This document shows, one piece after another, positions 25,968-34,822 of a stretch of DNA of 64,000 nucleotides. Under the pieces are notes generated by a model. The model had not been told where the DNA came from. It did not search any database and saw nothing but the letters and a program-made list of their open reading frames with translations. This DNA comes from Pseudoalteromonas sp. R3. GTDB lineage: Bacteria; Pseudomonadota; Gammaproteobacteria; Enterobacterales; Alteromonadaceae. Each line of letters begins with the position of its first letter. The stretch's first letter is position 1. The stretch is from the NCBI RefSeq assembly GCF_004014715.1, contig NZ_CP034834.1, positions 806,001 to 870,000 on the forward strand, written 5' to 3'. The translations under genes and the position numbers were made by a program.

Positions 25968-27323
25968 ATGTTAAAGGTTAAAAATACACTCTCAATGACA
26001 GCGTTGTCTGTTTCGCTGGGGCTGGGTCTGAGTGCCGCAGCTATCGCTCAGCCGGCCAATGTAGGTGGGCACTCACTTGATAGTATAAGTCCTGAATACT
26101 ATGAACCTGAAATTGTCGGTGGTAATCCAGCTAACACCGCAGACTGGCCATTCTATACCCAGATCCTCAATTCTAACGGGACCACCGCGTTTTGTGGCGG
26201 CAGTTATGTGGGGGATGGTTATGTATTGACGGCTGCGCACTGTGTTAACAATAAGTCAGCGCGCTTTTTAAATGTTAAAGTGGCGGGCTTTTTACTGGGT
26301 GGCAATGATGGTGACCGCATTGCTGTGGCTGAAAAATACGTACACCCTCAATATAACAGCAGCACGCTGAACCATGATGTTGCGTTACTTAAGCTGGTTC
26401 GCACACCAACTCAGGGTAGCTCGGTTGCGTTAGCTCAGGGGAATGTTGAGCAATATGTACGGGTTGGCGATTTAATCTCAGTAGCGGGCCTTGGCCGTCT
26501 TAGCGAGGGCGGCAGCCGCCCTACCAATCTGTATGAAGTAGACGTGCCACTTGTTTCTGATCAGGTATGTCGTCAATCTGGCGGCGCCTATCAGAATGTT
26601 GGCAGTGTGGCATTTTGTGCAGGCTACCCTCAGGGTCAGAAAGATTCGTGTAGTGGTGACAGTGGCGGCCCTATTGTTGCGAACTCCGGCGGTCAGGTCG
26701 TTCAGCTGGGGATTGTCAGCTGGGGGGTCGGCTGTGCCCGCCCGGAAAAATATGGCGTGTACGCAGATGTTGCGGCGCTGCGTAGCTGGATAGACAGCGT
26801 GAAAGGCGATGCTGAGCCAGTATCAGTGTCGTTCAAGGCAAATGATACTCTGGCAGGCTTTAAAGTCGGAGAAACCAAAGCTCATACCTTCACTATCACC
26901 AATTCAGGCAATACGCCATTTAGCTTTAAGTCAGTCAATCTGACCACCAGTGGTGTGACATCTGGTCTGGTTAATCCGGTGGATACGTGTAGTGCCAGCA
27001 CCTTGACGGCAAACCAGAGTTGTCAGGTTGGTGTTGAATTTGGTGCAAGCCGAAGCGGTACTGCGGGTGTGGCGCTGAACTTTACACTGGAAGAAAGCCA
27101 GGTGAACTACAGTGCAAAAGCGACTGCGACAGTTACGTCAGGTGGTGATACGGGTTGTCCGGGCAACTGGGACGCGAGCAAAGTGTACGATAAGCCAGAT
27201 CAGGTGACGTATCAGGGCTTTAAGTACGAAGCACGCTGGTGGACGCGTGGTGATGTGCCAAGCGAGTCGGGCACCTGGGGCGTCTGGAAGCAAATTGGCG
27301 TTGATAGCGGCTGCACACGCTAA
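25968..27323 (+). CDS. Secreted trypsin-like serine protease with C-terminal carbohydrate-binding module
   Basis: 451 aa. Signal peptide 1-27 or so (ends AAAIAQ), short propeptide, then the mature N-terminus IVGG (49-52) of an S1 protease. The triad is visible: His91 in LTAAHC, Asp137 in NHDVALLKL, Ser232 in CSGDSGGP. Asp226, six residues before Ser232, predicts cleavage after Arg/Lys. A beta-sandwich domain (about 283-393, FTITNSGNTPFSFKSV) and a CBM5/12-like module (CPGNWDASKVYDKPDQVTYQ ... GTWGVWKQIG) follow, which should bind chitin or other polysaccharide. Likely exported by type II secretion. Ends before a strong hairpin. No chaperone or inhibitor gene nearby. Confidence 0.93.
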   Translation: MLKVKNTLSMTALSVSLGLGLSAAAIAQPANVGGHSLDSISPEYYEPEIVGGNPANTADWPFYTQILNSNGTTAFCGGSYVGDGYVLTAAHCVNNKSARFLNVKVAGFLLGGNDGDRIAVAEKYVHPQYNSSTLNHDVALLKLVRTPTQGSSVALAQGNVEQYVRVGDLISVAGLGRLSEGGSRPTNLYEVDVPLVSDQVCRQSGGAYQNVGSVAFCAGYPQGQKDSCSGDSGGPIVANSGGQVVQLGIVSWGVGCARPEKYGVYADVAALRSWIDSVKGDAEPVSVSFKANDTLAGFKVGETKAHTFTITNSGNTPFSFKSVNLTTSGVTSGLVNPVDTCSASTLTANQSCQVGVEFGASRSGTAGVALNFTLEESQVNYSAKATATVTSGGDTGCPGNWDASKVYDKPDQVTYQGFKYEARWWTRGDVPSESGTWGVWKQIGVDSGCTR

Positions 27324-27333
27324 CCCGTAATAG

Positions 27334-27357
27334 TAAAAGCAGCTTAGGCTGCTTTTA
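27334..27357 (+). terminator. Rho-independent terminator of the protease gene
   Basis: 10-bp perfect stem TAAAAGCAGC / GCTGCTTTTA with a TTAG loop, 10 bases after the stop codon, with T-rich sequence behind. Confidence 0.75.
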
Positions 27358-27508
27358 TTGATTTTAAATATGGGCTGTTACTCAGCCAACACCTTTTTCC
27401 TAAAGCAGGCACATCACTGTCATTACAGGGGGCTCGGCTGCCAGCTTTTGACTGGCTTTTTCCCTCTGTTAGTCATTTGTTCATCCAGAATGTTGCCTTA
27501 AGGCGAGC

Positions 27509-27646
27509 CTAGCGCTCGCCACCGTGTGTCATTTTAAGCAAAGTTCGATCTCGTTTCACAAAGTGATGGTAAAGCGCGACAGCGGCATGGCCTAAGATCA
27601 GCATCCAAATCAACCAGGTACCGAGAATTTCCTTGTGAATAATCTT
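27509..27646 (-). pseudogene. Cytochrome b561 C-terminal remnant
   Basis: On the minus strand 45 codons before the stop read HKEILGTWLIWMLILGHAAV then ALYHHFVKRDRTLLKM, the last helix and tail of the cytochrome b561 family with its heme-ligand-region His (GHAAVALYHHF). A stop lies just upstream and no start or other helices are present, so this is a remnant. Confidence 0.6.
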
Positions 27647-27687
27647 TTAATCATTTGAAATATATATGGTTTTCATAATGGTGATAA

Positions 27688-27924
27688 CAGGAGACTGTAC
27701 TTATTGATACGCTACACCTGGATGGCGGTAAGGTACTGGCCGAAGGCATTGAAACCCAACAGCAACTGGATATTTATTGCCGGTAAGTTGGGGGAGATTA
27801 TGTGCAAGGCTACTCTTTGATAAACCAAAGGAATTCGGCACTTAATGCTTGGGTTTTGCAAATCTGGACACAAAAAGTATACTGTTTTGCACCGTGGCTC
27901 GGTAATGAGTACAGCGATTGCTAG
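27688..27924 (+). pseudogene. EAL-domain remnant
   Basis: The frame reads LDGGKVLAEGIETQQQLDIY, the end of an EAL c-di-GMP phosphodiesterase (AEGxET motif), then a stop (27784-27786), then GGDYVQGYSLIN in the same frame, the conserved GxDxxQGY segment. No other part of an EAL protein lies upstream. A dead fragment. Confidence 0.6.
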
Positions 27925-27942
27925 AAGATTGGAGTTTTAAAT

Positions 27943-28443
27943 ATGCAGTGTCCCAGAACTTTACACCCACTGAAAAAGGTCAAAGTGGGTGGTATTGAGG
28001 TATTTATATCTGAACACAGTGGCGGCGCCTTTTTTGACAACCAGGTATTGGCTAATTTCACCAATCCAGCTGACTTGCGTGCAGAGGTGCTGGCTAAGCA
28101 CTTGCGCCAGTTTTCAGCGCCACTCGCCGATGAAAGTAACCGAGTAAACTGCCCTAAATGTCCAGATATCGTGATGATGCGCCGTTATTTCAGTCCATTA
28201 CGTGTCGTTGAAATTGACGAGTGTCCGGGCTGTGGCGGTATCTGGCTTGATACAGGTGAGCTGGACAAATTACACCAGAATCACCTGAGTGCAAAAGAAC
28301 GTGAGATGTTGAGGATCAAAATGCTGGAGGAGCACCGGGCTTTTCATATTGATAGTCCCAGTCGCTATAAATTATCCGGGAAAGATGGCCGCAGCAATCT
28401 GGAAAAAGCGTTTGAAATCGCCGCAGAGATGATAAGTGATTGA
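27943..28443 (+). CDS. Zinc-ribbon (TFIIB-type) protein
   Basis: 166 aa. Two CxxC pairs form the zf-TFIIB ribbon: NCPKCPDIVMMRRYF and EIDECPGCGGIWLDTGELDK (about residues 65-105). The N-terminus CPRTLHPLKKVKVGGIEVFI looks like a half ribbon. The C-terminal third is helical and charged. Proteins of this family are small cytoplasmic zinc proteins without established reaction. GGAG precedes the ATG at 27943. Convergent with the small membrane protein to the right. Confidence 0.85.
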   Translation: MQCPRTLHPLKKVKVGGIEVFISEHSGGAFFDNQVLANFTNPADLRAEVLAKHLRQFSAPLADESNRVNCPKCPDIVMMRRYFSPLRVVEIDECPGCGGIWLDTGELDKLHQNHLSAKEREMLRIKMLEEHRAFHIDSPSRYKLSGKDGRSNLEKAFEIAAEMISD

Positions 28444-28483
28444 GCTATAAACGGCAAATGACTGAGCTGTGAAGTCTGTGTAT

Positions 28484-28852
28484 TTAAACAACGAATGCTA
28501 TAGAATGGAGCAGCAGCATGGCTGACTGAATCCAAATACAGCAGCAAAATATACAGGTAGAAATGACATACCATGTATGTCGTCGTTGCTTGAATTCAGG
28601 CTTATCAGGATATTTGTAGTCAGGCGGACCAACATACATGGGCAGACCCAGTTTATAGTTATCCATCAGGATTAAGCAGGTGAGTCCCACTAACAGGTTT
28701 AGTGTTGCCAGGCTGAAAAATTGCTCTACAGAGTAGCTAAAGTAATTCAAAGCAGACACGACTACAAGACAGGCCCAGCAACGAGAAAATGAATATTGCG
28801 CAAACAAAAAACGCAAACCTTGCACTGCGGCGGATCTTAAAAAACTGAGCAT
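28484..28852 (-). CDS. Small membrane protein
   Basis: 122 aa with three likely helices (about 22-42, 47-64 and 94-117) and a polar Pro/Lys-rich segment (PPDYKYPDKPEFKQRRH) between the second and third. Cys-rich last helix (CIFCCCIW). It lies 26 bp after the stop of the 58-aa gene on the same strand, so both may be one unit. The Shine-Dalgarno is weak. Not recognised. Confidence 0.5.
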   Translation of the reverse strand: MLSFLRSAAVQGLRFLFAQYSFSRCWACLVVVSALNYFSYSVEQFFSLATLNLLVGLTCLILMDNYKLGLPMYVGPPDYKYPDKPEFKQRRHTWYVISTCIFCCCIWIQSAMLLLHSIAFVV

Positions 28853-28878
28853 GAGGATTGGGTTGACTCCATTGCTGT

Positions 28879-29055
28879 CTAGCTGTTGATATCTAGTAGC
28901 ATCCCTACTGCGACGCCGATTGCGATGCCCAGAGCTACACCATTGGCAATATTTTCCGATGAAACACCAATGGCCGTACCGACGGCTAAGCCCGTTACCA
29001 TGCTAATACCTATCTTGCTGGCGGTTTTTTTACGGGTTTCTTTATCTGCCTTCAT
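28879..29055 (-). CDS. 58-aa glycine-zipper-like membrane protein
   Basis: Starts at ATG 29055 with AAGGAG seven bases upstream and ends at 28879. MKADKETRKKTASKIGISMV is a basic N-terminus; the rest is one hydrophobic stretch of Gly/Ala/Val/Ile with GxxxG-type spacing (TGLAVGTAIGVSS, VALGIAIGVAVGMLLD). Such small proteins insert in a membrane and pack tightly. It could be a stress-related membrane peptide, but no function is known. Confidence 0.6.
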   Translation of the reverse strand: MKADKETRKKTASKIGISMVTGLAVGTAIGVSSENIANGVALGIAIGVAVGMLLDINS

Positions 29056-29215
29056 GATTTCACTCCTTAAAACTCACGTTAGACTGTGGCTAATTTTACA
29101 CCAATTGATTTCCTATTCCAGCAATTTTATCGAAACTGCATAGCCACACTCTAAGTCAGGGAGAGTGATATATGAACCGAAATGCGTGTGACGGGGTTTG
29201 TTGTTCTGGTAATAA

Positions 29216-29248
29216 CAAGCCACTGTAAACGGGGTTTACAGTGGCTTG
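29216..29248 (-). terminator. Strong terminator after the GST-type gene
   Basis: Perfect 15-bp stem (CAAGCCACTGTAAAC / GTTTACAGTGGCTTG) with a GGG loop lies 10 bases after the stop of the minus-strand gene and is followed by TTATTA on that strand. Confidence 0.8.
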
Positions 29249-29258
29249 GACAAAGCGG

Positions 29259-30230
29259 TTATCCGCGATTGTGCGGTTGTGTGTAGTCTATGTCCGGGCC
29301 GACAGGGACAACCTGGGTTGGGTTGATCATGGTGTGGCTAAAATAGTAATGGCGCTTAATATGATAAAAATCTACCGTGTCGGCTACGTTTGGCCACTGA
29401 TATAGCTCACGGATATACCCTGCCAGATTCGGGAAGTCCTCAATCTGTTTCAGGTTACATTTAAAGTGTCCATGGTATACGCTGTCGAAGCGGATCAGTG
29501 TGGTAAACAAGCGCCAGTCTGCTTCTGTGAGTGTATCGCCCACCAGATAGCGCTGCCTGCTCAGTCGTTGTTCCAGCTGTTCAAGGGCTTCAAACAAGGC
29601 CGTTACAGCCTCTTCGTAGGCTGCCTGTTCTGTCGCAAACCCCGCTTTATATACTCCGTTGTTGATTTTGTGATATACAAACTCGTTGATTTCATCAATG
29701 TCCTGACGCAACGCTTCAGGGTAGTAATCATCAGTGTTACCCGTCAGTTCATTGAAGGCCGAATTGAACATGCGAATGATCTCGCTCGACTCATTACTGA
29801 CAATCCGGTTGGTGTGTTTGTCCCAAAGGACAGGCACTGTCACACGGCCAGAGTAATCTGTTTTATTACGGGTATACAGCTGGTGCATGTAGCTGTGCTC
29901 AAATAGCGTGTCACCACTGCTGAGCGTCTCCTTGTCAAAGGTCCAGCCGTGCTCAAGCATATCCGGGCTAACCACAGAGACGTCAATATGGGCTTCAAGT
30001 TGCTTTAGCTTTCTGAAGATCAGGGTTCGATGTGCCCAGGGACATGCCAGCGACACATACAAGTGATATCGGCCAGACTCTGCTTTGAAGCCGCTGTCAC
30101 CGCTCGGTCCTGCGCTGCCATCGGCGGTTACCCAACTGCGCAACTGAGCGTCTTCACGTTGAAACTTACCCTGGTTACTTTTAGTGTCGTACCAGACATC
30201 ATGCCATTTACCTTCAATCAATCGTCCCAT
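29259..30230 (-). CDS. yqjG: Glutathionyl-hydroquinone reductase (YqjG/ECM4-type GST)
   Basis: 323 aa. The N-terminal thioredoxin-like domain has the catalytic Cys63 in SLACPWAHRTLIFRKLK, the position seen in YqjG, followed by VSVVSPDMLEHGWTF. The C-terminal helical domain has FDSVYHGHFKCNLKQIEDFP and YYFSHTMINPTQVVPVGP, typical of Xi-class GSTs. The enzyme removes glutathione from glutathionyl-hydroquinones. It lies 38 bp after the pirin gene on the same strand; the pairing of a pirin with this reductase suggests quinone/redox stress handling. Confidence 0.92.
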   Translation of the reverse strand: MGRLIEGKWHDVWYDTKSNQGKFQREDAQLRSWVTADGSAGPSGDSGFKAESGRYHLYVSLACPWAHRTLIFRKLKQLEAHIDVSVVSPDMLEHGWTFDKETLSSGDTLFEHSYMHQLYTRNKTDYSGRVTVPVLWDKHTNRIVSNESSEIIRMFNSAFNELTGNTDDYYPEALRQDIDEINEFVYHKINNGVYKAGFATEQAAYEEAVTALFEALEQLEQRLSRQRYLVGDTLTEADWRLFTTLIRFDSVYHGHFKCNLKQIEDFPNLAGYIRELYQWPNVADTVDFYHIKRHYYFSHTMINPTQVVPVGPDIDYTQPHNRG

Positions 30231-30268
30231 TGTCTTGTCCTCTCAATTTGGTTAATTCTGACTATGCG

Positions 30269-31105
30269 TTAAATGCTACCGAATTTACCGGCATGATAGT
30301 CACGCACGGCCTGATGTAGCTCTTCCGGTGTATTCATGACAAACGGCCCCATATGGGCAATTTTCTCCCCGATTGGCTGGCCTGCCAGCACCAGCACACC
30401 TGCTCCTTGCTCGCCACTGTGCAGCTCTACCGGGTGAGATGGGTCAAGCTCCAGCTGATAGGTGGCGCTCAGGCGTGTATCGGCCAGACTACCCGTGTGA
30501 ATGTAGAGCAGCACTTTGCCAAAACCCGACATATCCAGCGAGATCTGTTGCTGAGGAGGTAAAACCACATCGGCAATGACGCCATTACCTGCTAAGTCAT
30601 TTATCGGTGAACTGGCTGTTTGCCCTTCAACTTGCCACTCTCCAGCCAGTGCCTTGAGCTGGGCGCCAGAGTGGGTGACTATAACGGGTGCCTTGTGCTC
30701 AGTCGTATCCTGATAACGGGGAGCGCGCATTTTGTCTTTGGCAGGCATATTGAGCCAGATCTGAAAACCGTGCATGCCCTGTTCGGCATCGCTCAGTGGC
30801 ATTTCCGAATGGATCACGCCGCGTCCGGTACTCATCCATTGTACATCTCCGGCGCGAATGGCTTTCTTGTTGCCCATCTGATCCTGATGTTCAAAGCCGC
30901 CCTTACGAATGTAGGTAAAGGTTTCAATACCGCGATGTGGATGTGCTGGAAAGCCAGCCATATAGTCACTGCTGTTGTCTGATTTCAGTTCATCGATCAT
31001 CAAAAAGGGATCCAAACTTTTACCATCAAAGCCCGCGATCCGGGTGATGTTTACGCCTGCACCATCCCGCGTAGCCTGCGCTTTATTGATACGAATAATT
31101 TGCAT
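30269..31105 (-). CDS. Pirin-family bicupin protein
   Basis: 278 aa. Pirin N-terminal cupin with the metal ligands in GFPAHPHRGIETFTYIRKG (His56, His58) and GRGVIHSEMP, then the pirin C-terminal domain (GEKIAHMGPFVMNTPEELHQ and AVRDYHAGKFG). Bacterial pirins such as YhhW can have quercetinase-type dioxygenase activity, others act as redox-responsive regulators. Start at the ATG at 31105, with a rather weak AGG upstream. Operon with the downstream GST-type gene; divergent from 31347. Confidence 0.92.
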   Translation of the reverse strand: MQIIRINKAQATRDGAGVNITRIAGFDGKSLDPFLMIDELKSDNSSDYMAGFPAHPHRGIETFTYIRKGGFEHQDQMGNKKAIRAGDVQWMSTGRGVIHSEMPLSDAEQGMHGFQIWLNMPAKDKMRAPRYQDTTEHKAPVIVTHSGAQLKALAGEWQVEGQTASSPINDLAGNGVIADVVLPPQQQISLDMSGFGKVLLYIHTGSLADTRLSATYQLELDPSHPVELHSGEQGAGVLVLAGQPIGEKIAHMGPFVMNTPEELHQAVRDYHAGKFGSI

Positions 31106-31346
31106 AAAAACCTCGTTGCCTGCGCCATCAGTTAAAGTTAGTCCAATGCGCTGTGTTTGCCTGATGACGTCACTTTAGCAACGACATCATGAGAATGAAA
31201 TTTGCAAATATTGAAGGTTTTGTTCGTTTAAATAGAATGTATGTCGTTCATGGGCCGCTCAGTTTACCGATTGGATACTGCCAGCGTATAATTATAAGGT
31301 ACGCTTAATCGCGACCAACAGCGACAGACATCATAAGGAAAGCACA

Positions 31347-32312
31347 ATGAATAAAGTCGGATTACTCGCCGCCATGGTGAGTGTTGTTTTGCACACTCCC
31401 TTATCTGCACAGGCGTCGGAACCTCAGTGGCACTGTAATGAGCAAGCGCTGGTGTTTAAGAATAAAGCTGAGGACAACTTACATGCCTATCTGAGTTTTC
31501 TGGCGCGCAACCCCGGTGTGTTTCCTCGCGGACTCAATGACCAAGATCAGCAAAAATGGCATGCCGCTATCGATCAGTACCGTATACTGACAAGCCAACC
31601 CAGATATCACCCTTTGTTCAGTGACTCGGAATTAAGCGAACTGACCCAGCATCTTTTAGATTCGAATCATACTATCACCGATTTACCGGTCAACGACCTG
31701 ACTCGTGGCTATTTCGCGGTGATGAGTAGTTATCGGGATGAGATATGGCCACAACACCAGGCTCAGAATAAGGCCTGGACCGAGCACAGCATCGCACTAC
31801 TCAATGAGTATGGCGCCAGTGTTTGCTCGCGATTAAATGATATATTTGGAACAGACGTGATTGTGGTAGAGCAACATCAGGTTTCTATCGTTGCCCGGCC
31901 TTTTTCGCACGCTGGTGCATTTACCTCAGGCAGGAACTTTTTTACGTTTATCAATACATTTCAGGATGGTTATAAAGACTGGTTTGCTCTGGAAATGATA
32001 TTTCATGAGGTGGCGCATACCAGCTTCCCAGATTCTCCTTTTTATCAGGCGTTGAAACGTCAGGCTAAACTACAGGGCAAACAAGAAGCTTTCAAATCAT
32101 TGTGGCACCCTATGTTGTTTTATATCGTCGGTGAGGTAACCCGACAAACACTCGCCGCACAGGGTCATACCTTTGTGCCTTATGTTTCCTGGAAAGGGCT
32201 ATATAAAAATCGCCAGGAGGAGCTTGCTAAACTAACGCGAACTATACAGCCTTATGTGGATGGCCAGGTGTCGCAGGAATTGGCCATTAAAAATTTAATA
32301 GATGCCCTGTAA
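31347..32312 (+). CDS. Exported protein with HExxH motif
   Basis: 321 aa with a signal peptide (about 1-23, ends LSAQA). The centre of interest is EMIFHEVAHTSF: HEVAH at residues 220-224 is the zincin HExxH motif, so a metallopeptidase is possible. The third ligand expected further downstream (Glu or His) cannot be fixed; FYIVGEVTRQTL (about 257) offers a candidate Glu. Two Cys (28 and 158) may form a disulfide. AAGGAAA precedes the start. Not in an obvious operon. I do not recognise the family. Confidence 0.75.
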   Translation: MNKVGLLAAMVSVVLHTPLSAQASEPQWHCNEQALVFKNKAEDNLHAYLSFLARNPGVFPRGLNDQDQQKWHAAIDQYRILTSQPRYHPLFSDSELSELTQHLLDSNHTITDLPVNDLTRGYFAVMSSYRDEIWPQHQAQNKAWTEHSIALLNEYGASVCSRLNDIFGTDVIVVEQHQVSIVARPFSHAGAFTSGRNFFTFINTFQDGYKDWFALEMIFHEVAHTSFPDSPFYQALKRQAKLQGKQEAFKSLWHPMLFYIVGEVTRQTLAAQGHTFVPYVSWKGLYKNRQEELAKLTRTIQPYVDGQVSQELAIKNLIDAL

Positions 32313-32517
32313 AGGGCAAAATAATCGTCAGCTGCCTTGACCGATACCAAAATGTGGCATTTAATTTACTCGGCTCGGCAGGCCGAATCGCCTGGATTGT
32401 TGCAACGGGTTGTTTCAGTTACACTACGAACTGAAAGTAGGCGGATAGGGCCCATTTTTTAGCTTTTGGTGAGTGTTTTTCTGGTTGTCAGAGCCAGGAG
32501 TCAATAGAGTAATAATT

Positions 32518-33597
32518 ATGTTAGAGCAAATGCTGCTGAGCAACCTGAACAATAAAGCAGAACTCGATGATGAGTCCTTTGAATACAAAAGTATCTTTTT
32601 AAGCTCAGTTGTTCCGGATCCCACCAATGGCCGGTTTTTACCTTCTATATGTATAGATGATGAAGATGCACGTCTGTTTGTGGCTCGCAAATTAAGCAAG
32701 GCACAGCTCACTAAACTTTATCAGGGCGAAGACCATGTTCTGATTGGCAAATCTATCATTATTAACTGCCTGAAGCACGGCTCAGAGGACTGGAAGCGTG
32801 CGTCTCAGACCATAGACTCTATCATCGAGTTGGGTGACAACATTTCTGTGTCCGAGATGATCCAGGCACCTACTTTGTATCCTCTGGAGGACGGCCGCTT
32901 CCAAATTCTAACCGGCCACCGTCGCTTTTTTGCACTGGTATACGCAAAAGGGTATGGCGCTGCAGCTCAGTTTAAGGTCTACGACAGTAAGCCTTTACTT
33001 ACTAAAGTGAAGCAGTTTCAGGAAAATGCCAGCCGTGAAGACTTGCCTCAGTATGGCAAGCTACAGGCATTTTCAAATGCGGTGACTGAAATCGAACAGT
33101 TAAACAAAGCACGTTTGCAATCCGGGTTGTCGCGCCTCACGGTGAGAGAGATAGTACCTAAGCTTGGCATCTCAATGGGCGCGTATGATAACTACAAGGT
33201 ATTATCTCGTTATCCAGTGGTGATGTCAGCCTATGAAAGGGGCTGCAGTTACTCTTTTATCAAAATGAAGCGACTGATTTTGTCATTGGAATCCCAGTAT
33301 AAAGAAGCACACAATAAGTCGACCCTGAATGCTATGGACAAACGTGCCGTTTCAGAGCTTATTGAGCAGCAATTACAGGGGATCAAAAAGCAGCCAGCGA
33401 AAAGCAAATCTCCCTTTATCACCACGTCGTTTGCATCTCATACGGCTTTGCAAAGACTACTCACGCAAGATGTTACGCAACTGGCATGTGGGGTAGACTG
33501 GTCAACACTGGACTGGCAAGACAAAAAGGCTGTTTCAGCGGCGCTGGAATGTGTAATTACTCACCTTGAGCAAGAGTCAGAAACTGAAAAATCGTGA
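32518..33597 (+). CDS. Orphan ParB/Spo0J-like DNA-binding protein
   Basis: 359 aa from the ATG at 32518 (a longer frame uses a GTG at 32473). The ParB N-terminal-like fold is seen in ISVSEMIQAPTLYPLEDGRF followed by ILTGHRRFFAL (box II) and FQENASREDLPQY (the E-N-x-x-R-x-D-L motif). A helix-turn-helix lies in LTVREIVPKLGISMGAYDNY. No ParA, no clear parS and no replication gene is nearby, so it is not a normal partition operon. It may be a repurposed ParB fold acting as a regulator or remain from an integrated plasmid. The next genes on this strand are the small ORFs and the NRPS genes. Confidence 0.75.
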   Translation: MLEQMLLSNLNNKAELDDESFEYKSIFLSSVVPDPTNGRFLPSICIDDEDARLFVARKLSKAQLTKLYQGEDHVLIGKSIIINCLKHGSEDWKRASQTIDSIIELGDNISVSEMIQAPTLYPLEDGRFQILTGHRRFFALVYAKGYGAAAQFKVYDSKPLLTKVKQFQENASREDLPQYGKLQAFSNAVTEIEQLNKARLQSGLSRLTVREIVPKLGISMGAYDNYKVLSRYPVVMSAYERGCSYSFIKMKRLILSLESQYKEAHNKSTLNAMDKRAVSELIEQQLQGIKKQPAKSKSPFITTSFASHTALQRLLTQDVTQLACGVDWSTLDWQDKKAVSAALECVITHLEQESETEKS

Positions 33598-33645
33598 TTA
33601 TGCCAGCGTTTTACCGCATGTAGCAGTGCTAATAGCGGCATAATC
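33596..33645 (+). terminator. Possible terminator after the parB-like gene
   Basis: GATTATGCC and GGCATAATC form a 9-bp stem with a long 32-base loop; the stem starts at the stop codon. No T-run follows. Confidence 0.3.
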
Positions 33646-34458
33646 CTACCAACTTAGAGCCATTGCTCGATGGCTTATTATTGTCTTTTTCGATACATCA
33701 CCTTCAACATTATCACGCTATTATTGCTGGAAAATAGCTTTTTTTGATTAATTACGTGTGGATTTTAGGTAATTCTATCCAGGTTAATCTGGCATGTATA
33801 CAGGGACAAAGCTCAACTATTCTAGTTTAAAACCTGCTCTCAGATTCTGAATTTTAGCTTCATTTCAGTTTTTCATTTCTGAAAATAAAAAGCGTTTTTT
33901 CATAATGTGACAGTAAAAAGTCATTCAAATATGTCTTTTATATTACAGGATGCATGAAAGTATAATCTACAAATTAATCATATCAATATATGCCATCTAT
34001 ACAGTAAACCAATTGCCAGAAGTAAGCTGGCATCCTTCTGCGCGGTACATTTTGAAACATATAATTCCTCAAACCGTCATGTTATTGTCCCGATGTGTGG
34101 GGTATAAATGTCCCCAATACGAAAGGCCAACAAGGCTCGACTAGCCTGCTTCAGGCTGGGGCTCCGCCAGTGCCCAGTGCAGGAGAGTGCGATTTTTCTG
34201 GGGAAGTTAATCTAGTGCACACGTGGTTTGTTAACTATTTGTTGTGATAGATCTTTCCGTGTTAAATGGTGCTGCATGCTTAGGGAGGTAGATGTGAAAA
34301 ACAAAATAAACATAATAAAAATAGTGGGTTATTTATTTGTTTTATGAAATTTATAATTTTTAGAAACAAAAGTGTAGAAAAAAAATGCAGATTACATAAT
34401 AATGCGCTTGCGTAAAACATTTAACACTTTGCAATACTTTTTAACATGGACTGATAAG
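33646..34458. other. AT-rich intergenic region upstream of the NRPS locus
   Basis: About 810 bp without a convincing gene; an ORF at 33950-34144 has no ribosome site and no family. The region is much more AT-rich than the NRPS genes and has long A/T runs near 33890 and 34330-34385. A GC-rich island with CCTGCTTCAGGCTGG sits at 34145-34160. It probably contains the promoter and control region of the NRPS operon, but I cannot name a site. Confidence 0.5.
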
Positions 34459-34656
34459 ATGAAAAATGACGCATTGACAGAGTTAGGCATCAATCTGAAC
34501 ATTCACAATATAAATTCAGATGCTGTAGATGTGCAGTTGCTCCATCATATCTTCAAACTGGCCTATGACTTTGGCTATAAAGATGGTTGTAGTGGTGTAT
34601 ATGTGTGCCCGGCTTCTTCACTACGTTCATTAAGTGGCAGTGAGCTTGACGCGTAA
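34459..34656 (+). CDS. 65-aa hypothetical protein before the NRPS genes
   Basis: Starts MKNDALTELGINLNIHNINS and continues with LLHHIFKLAYDFGYKDGCSG and a C-terminal VYVCPASSLRSLSG; the frame is open upstream to 34402. Two Cys seven residues apart. The ribosome site is weak. It is not MbtH-like (no conserved Trp residues or SIWP motif), although small MbtH proteins often stand beside NRPS genes. No match recognised. Position directly ahead of the NRPS operon makes a link possible. Confidence 0.4.
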   Translation: MKNDALTELGINLNIHNINSDAVDVQLLHHIFKLAYDFGYKDGCSGVYVCPASSLRSLSGSELDA

Positions 34657-34822
34657 GTCAGGCTATGAATTTATACATATCTCAGCACTGCGACCTGATA
34701 TACCGACGCGGTGTAATAGCAACATAAAAACCGAAGAGCTGGGTGTGTTTGCATGTTGTTCTTCGTATCCCAATTCGCTTAATTAGGTGAGCTATTTTGT
34801 AGCGGAGAAATCGTGTTTTCGC

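Noticed and set aside
28886..29143. Plus-strand 85-aa ORF
   Set aside because: It lies opposite the 58-aa gene, which has a strong ribosome site; the Pro/Thr/Met-rich translation looks like an antisense shadow.
32518..33597. Chromosomal partition locus or origin
   Set aside because: No ParA, gidA/gidB, dnaA or parS-like sites are visible around the ParB-like gene.
33950..34144. 64-aa ORF in the AT-rich gap before the NRPS locus
   Set aside because: No ribosome site, no recognisable features, and composition as expected from random AT-rich DNA.
34459..34656. MbtH-like NRPS helper
   Set aside because: Size and position fit, but the conserved Trp residues and the SIWP-type motif are missing.
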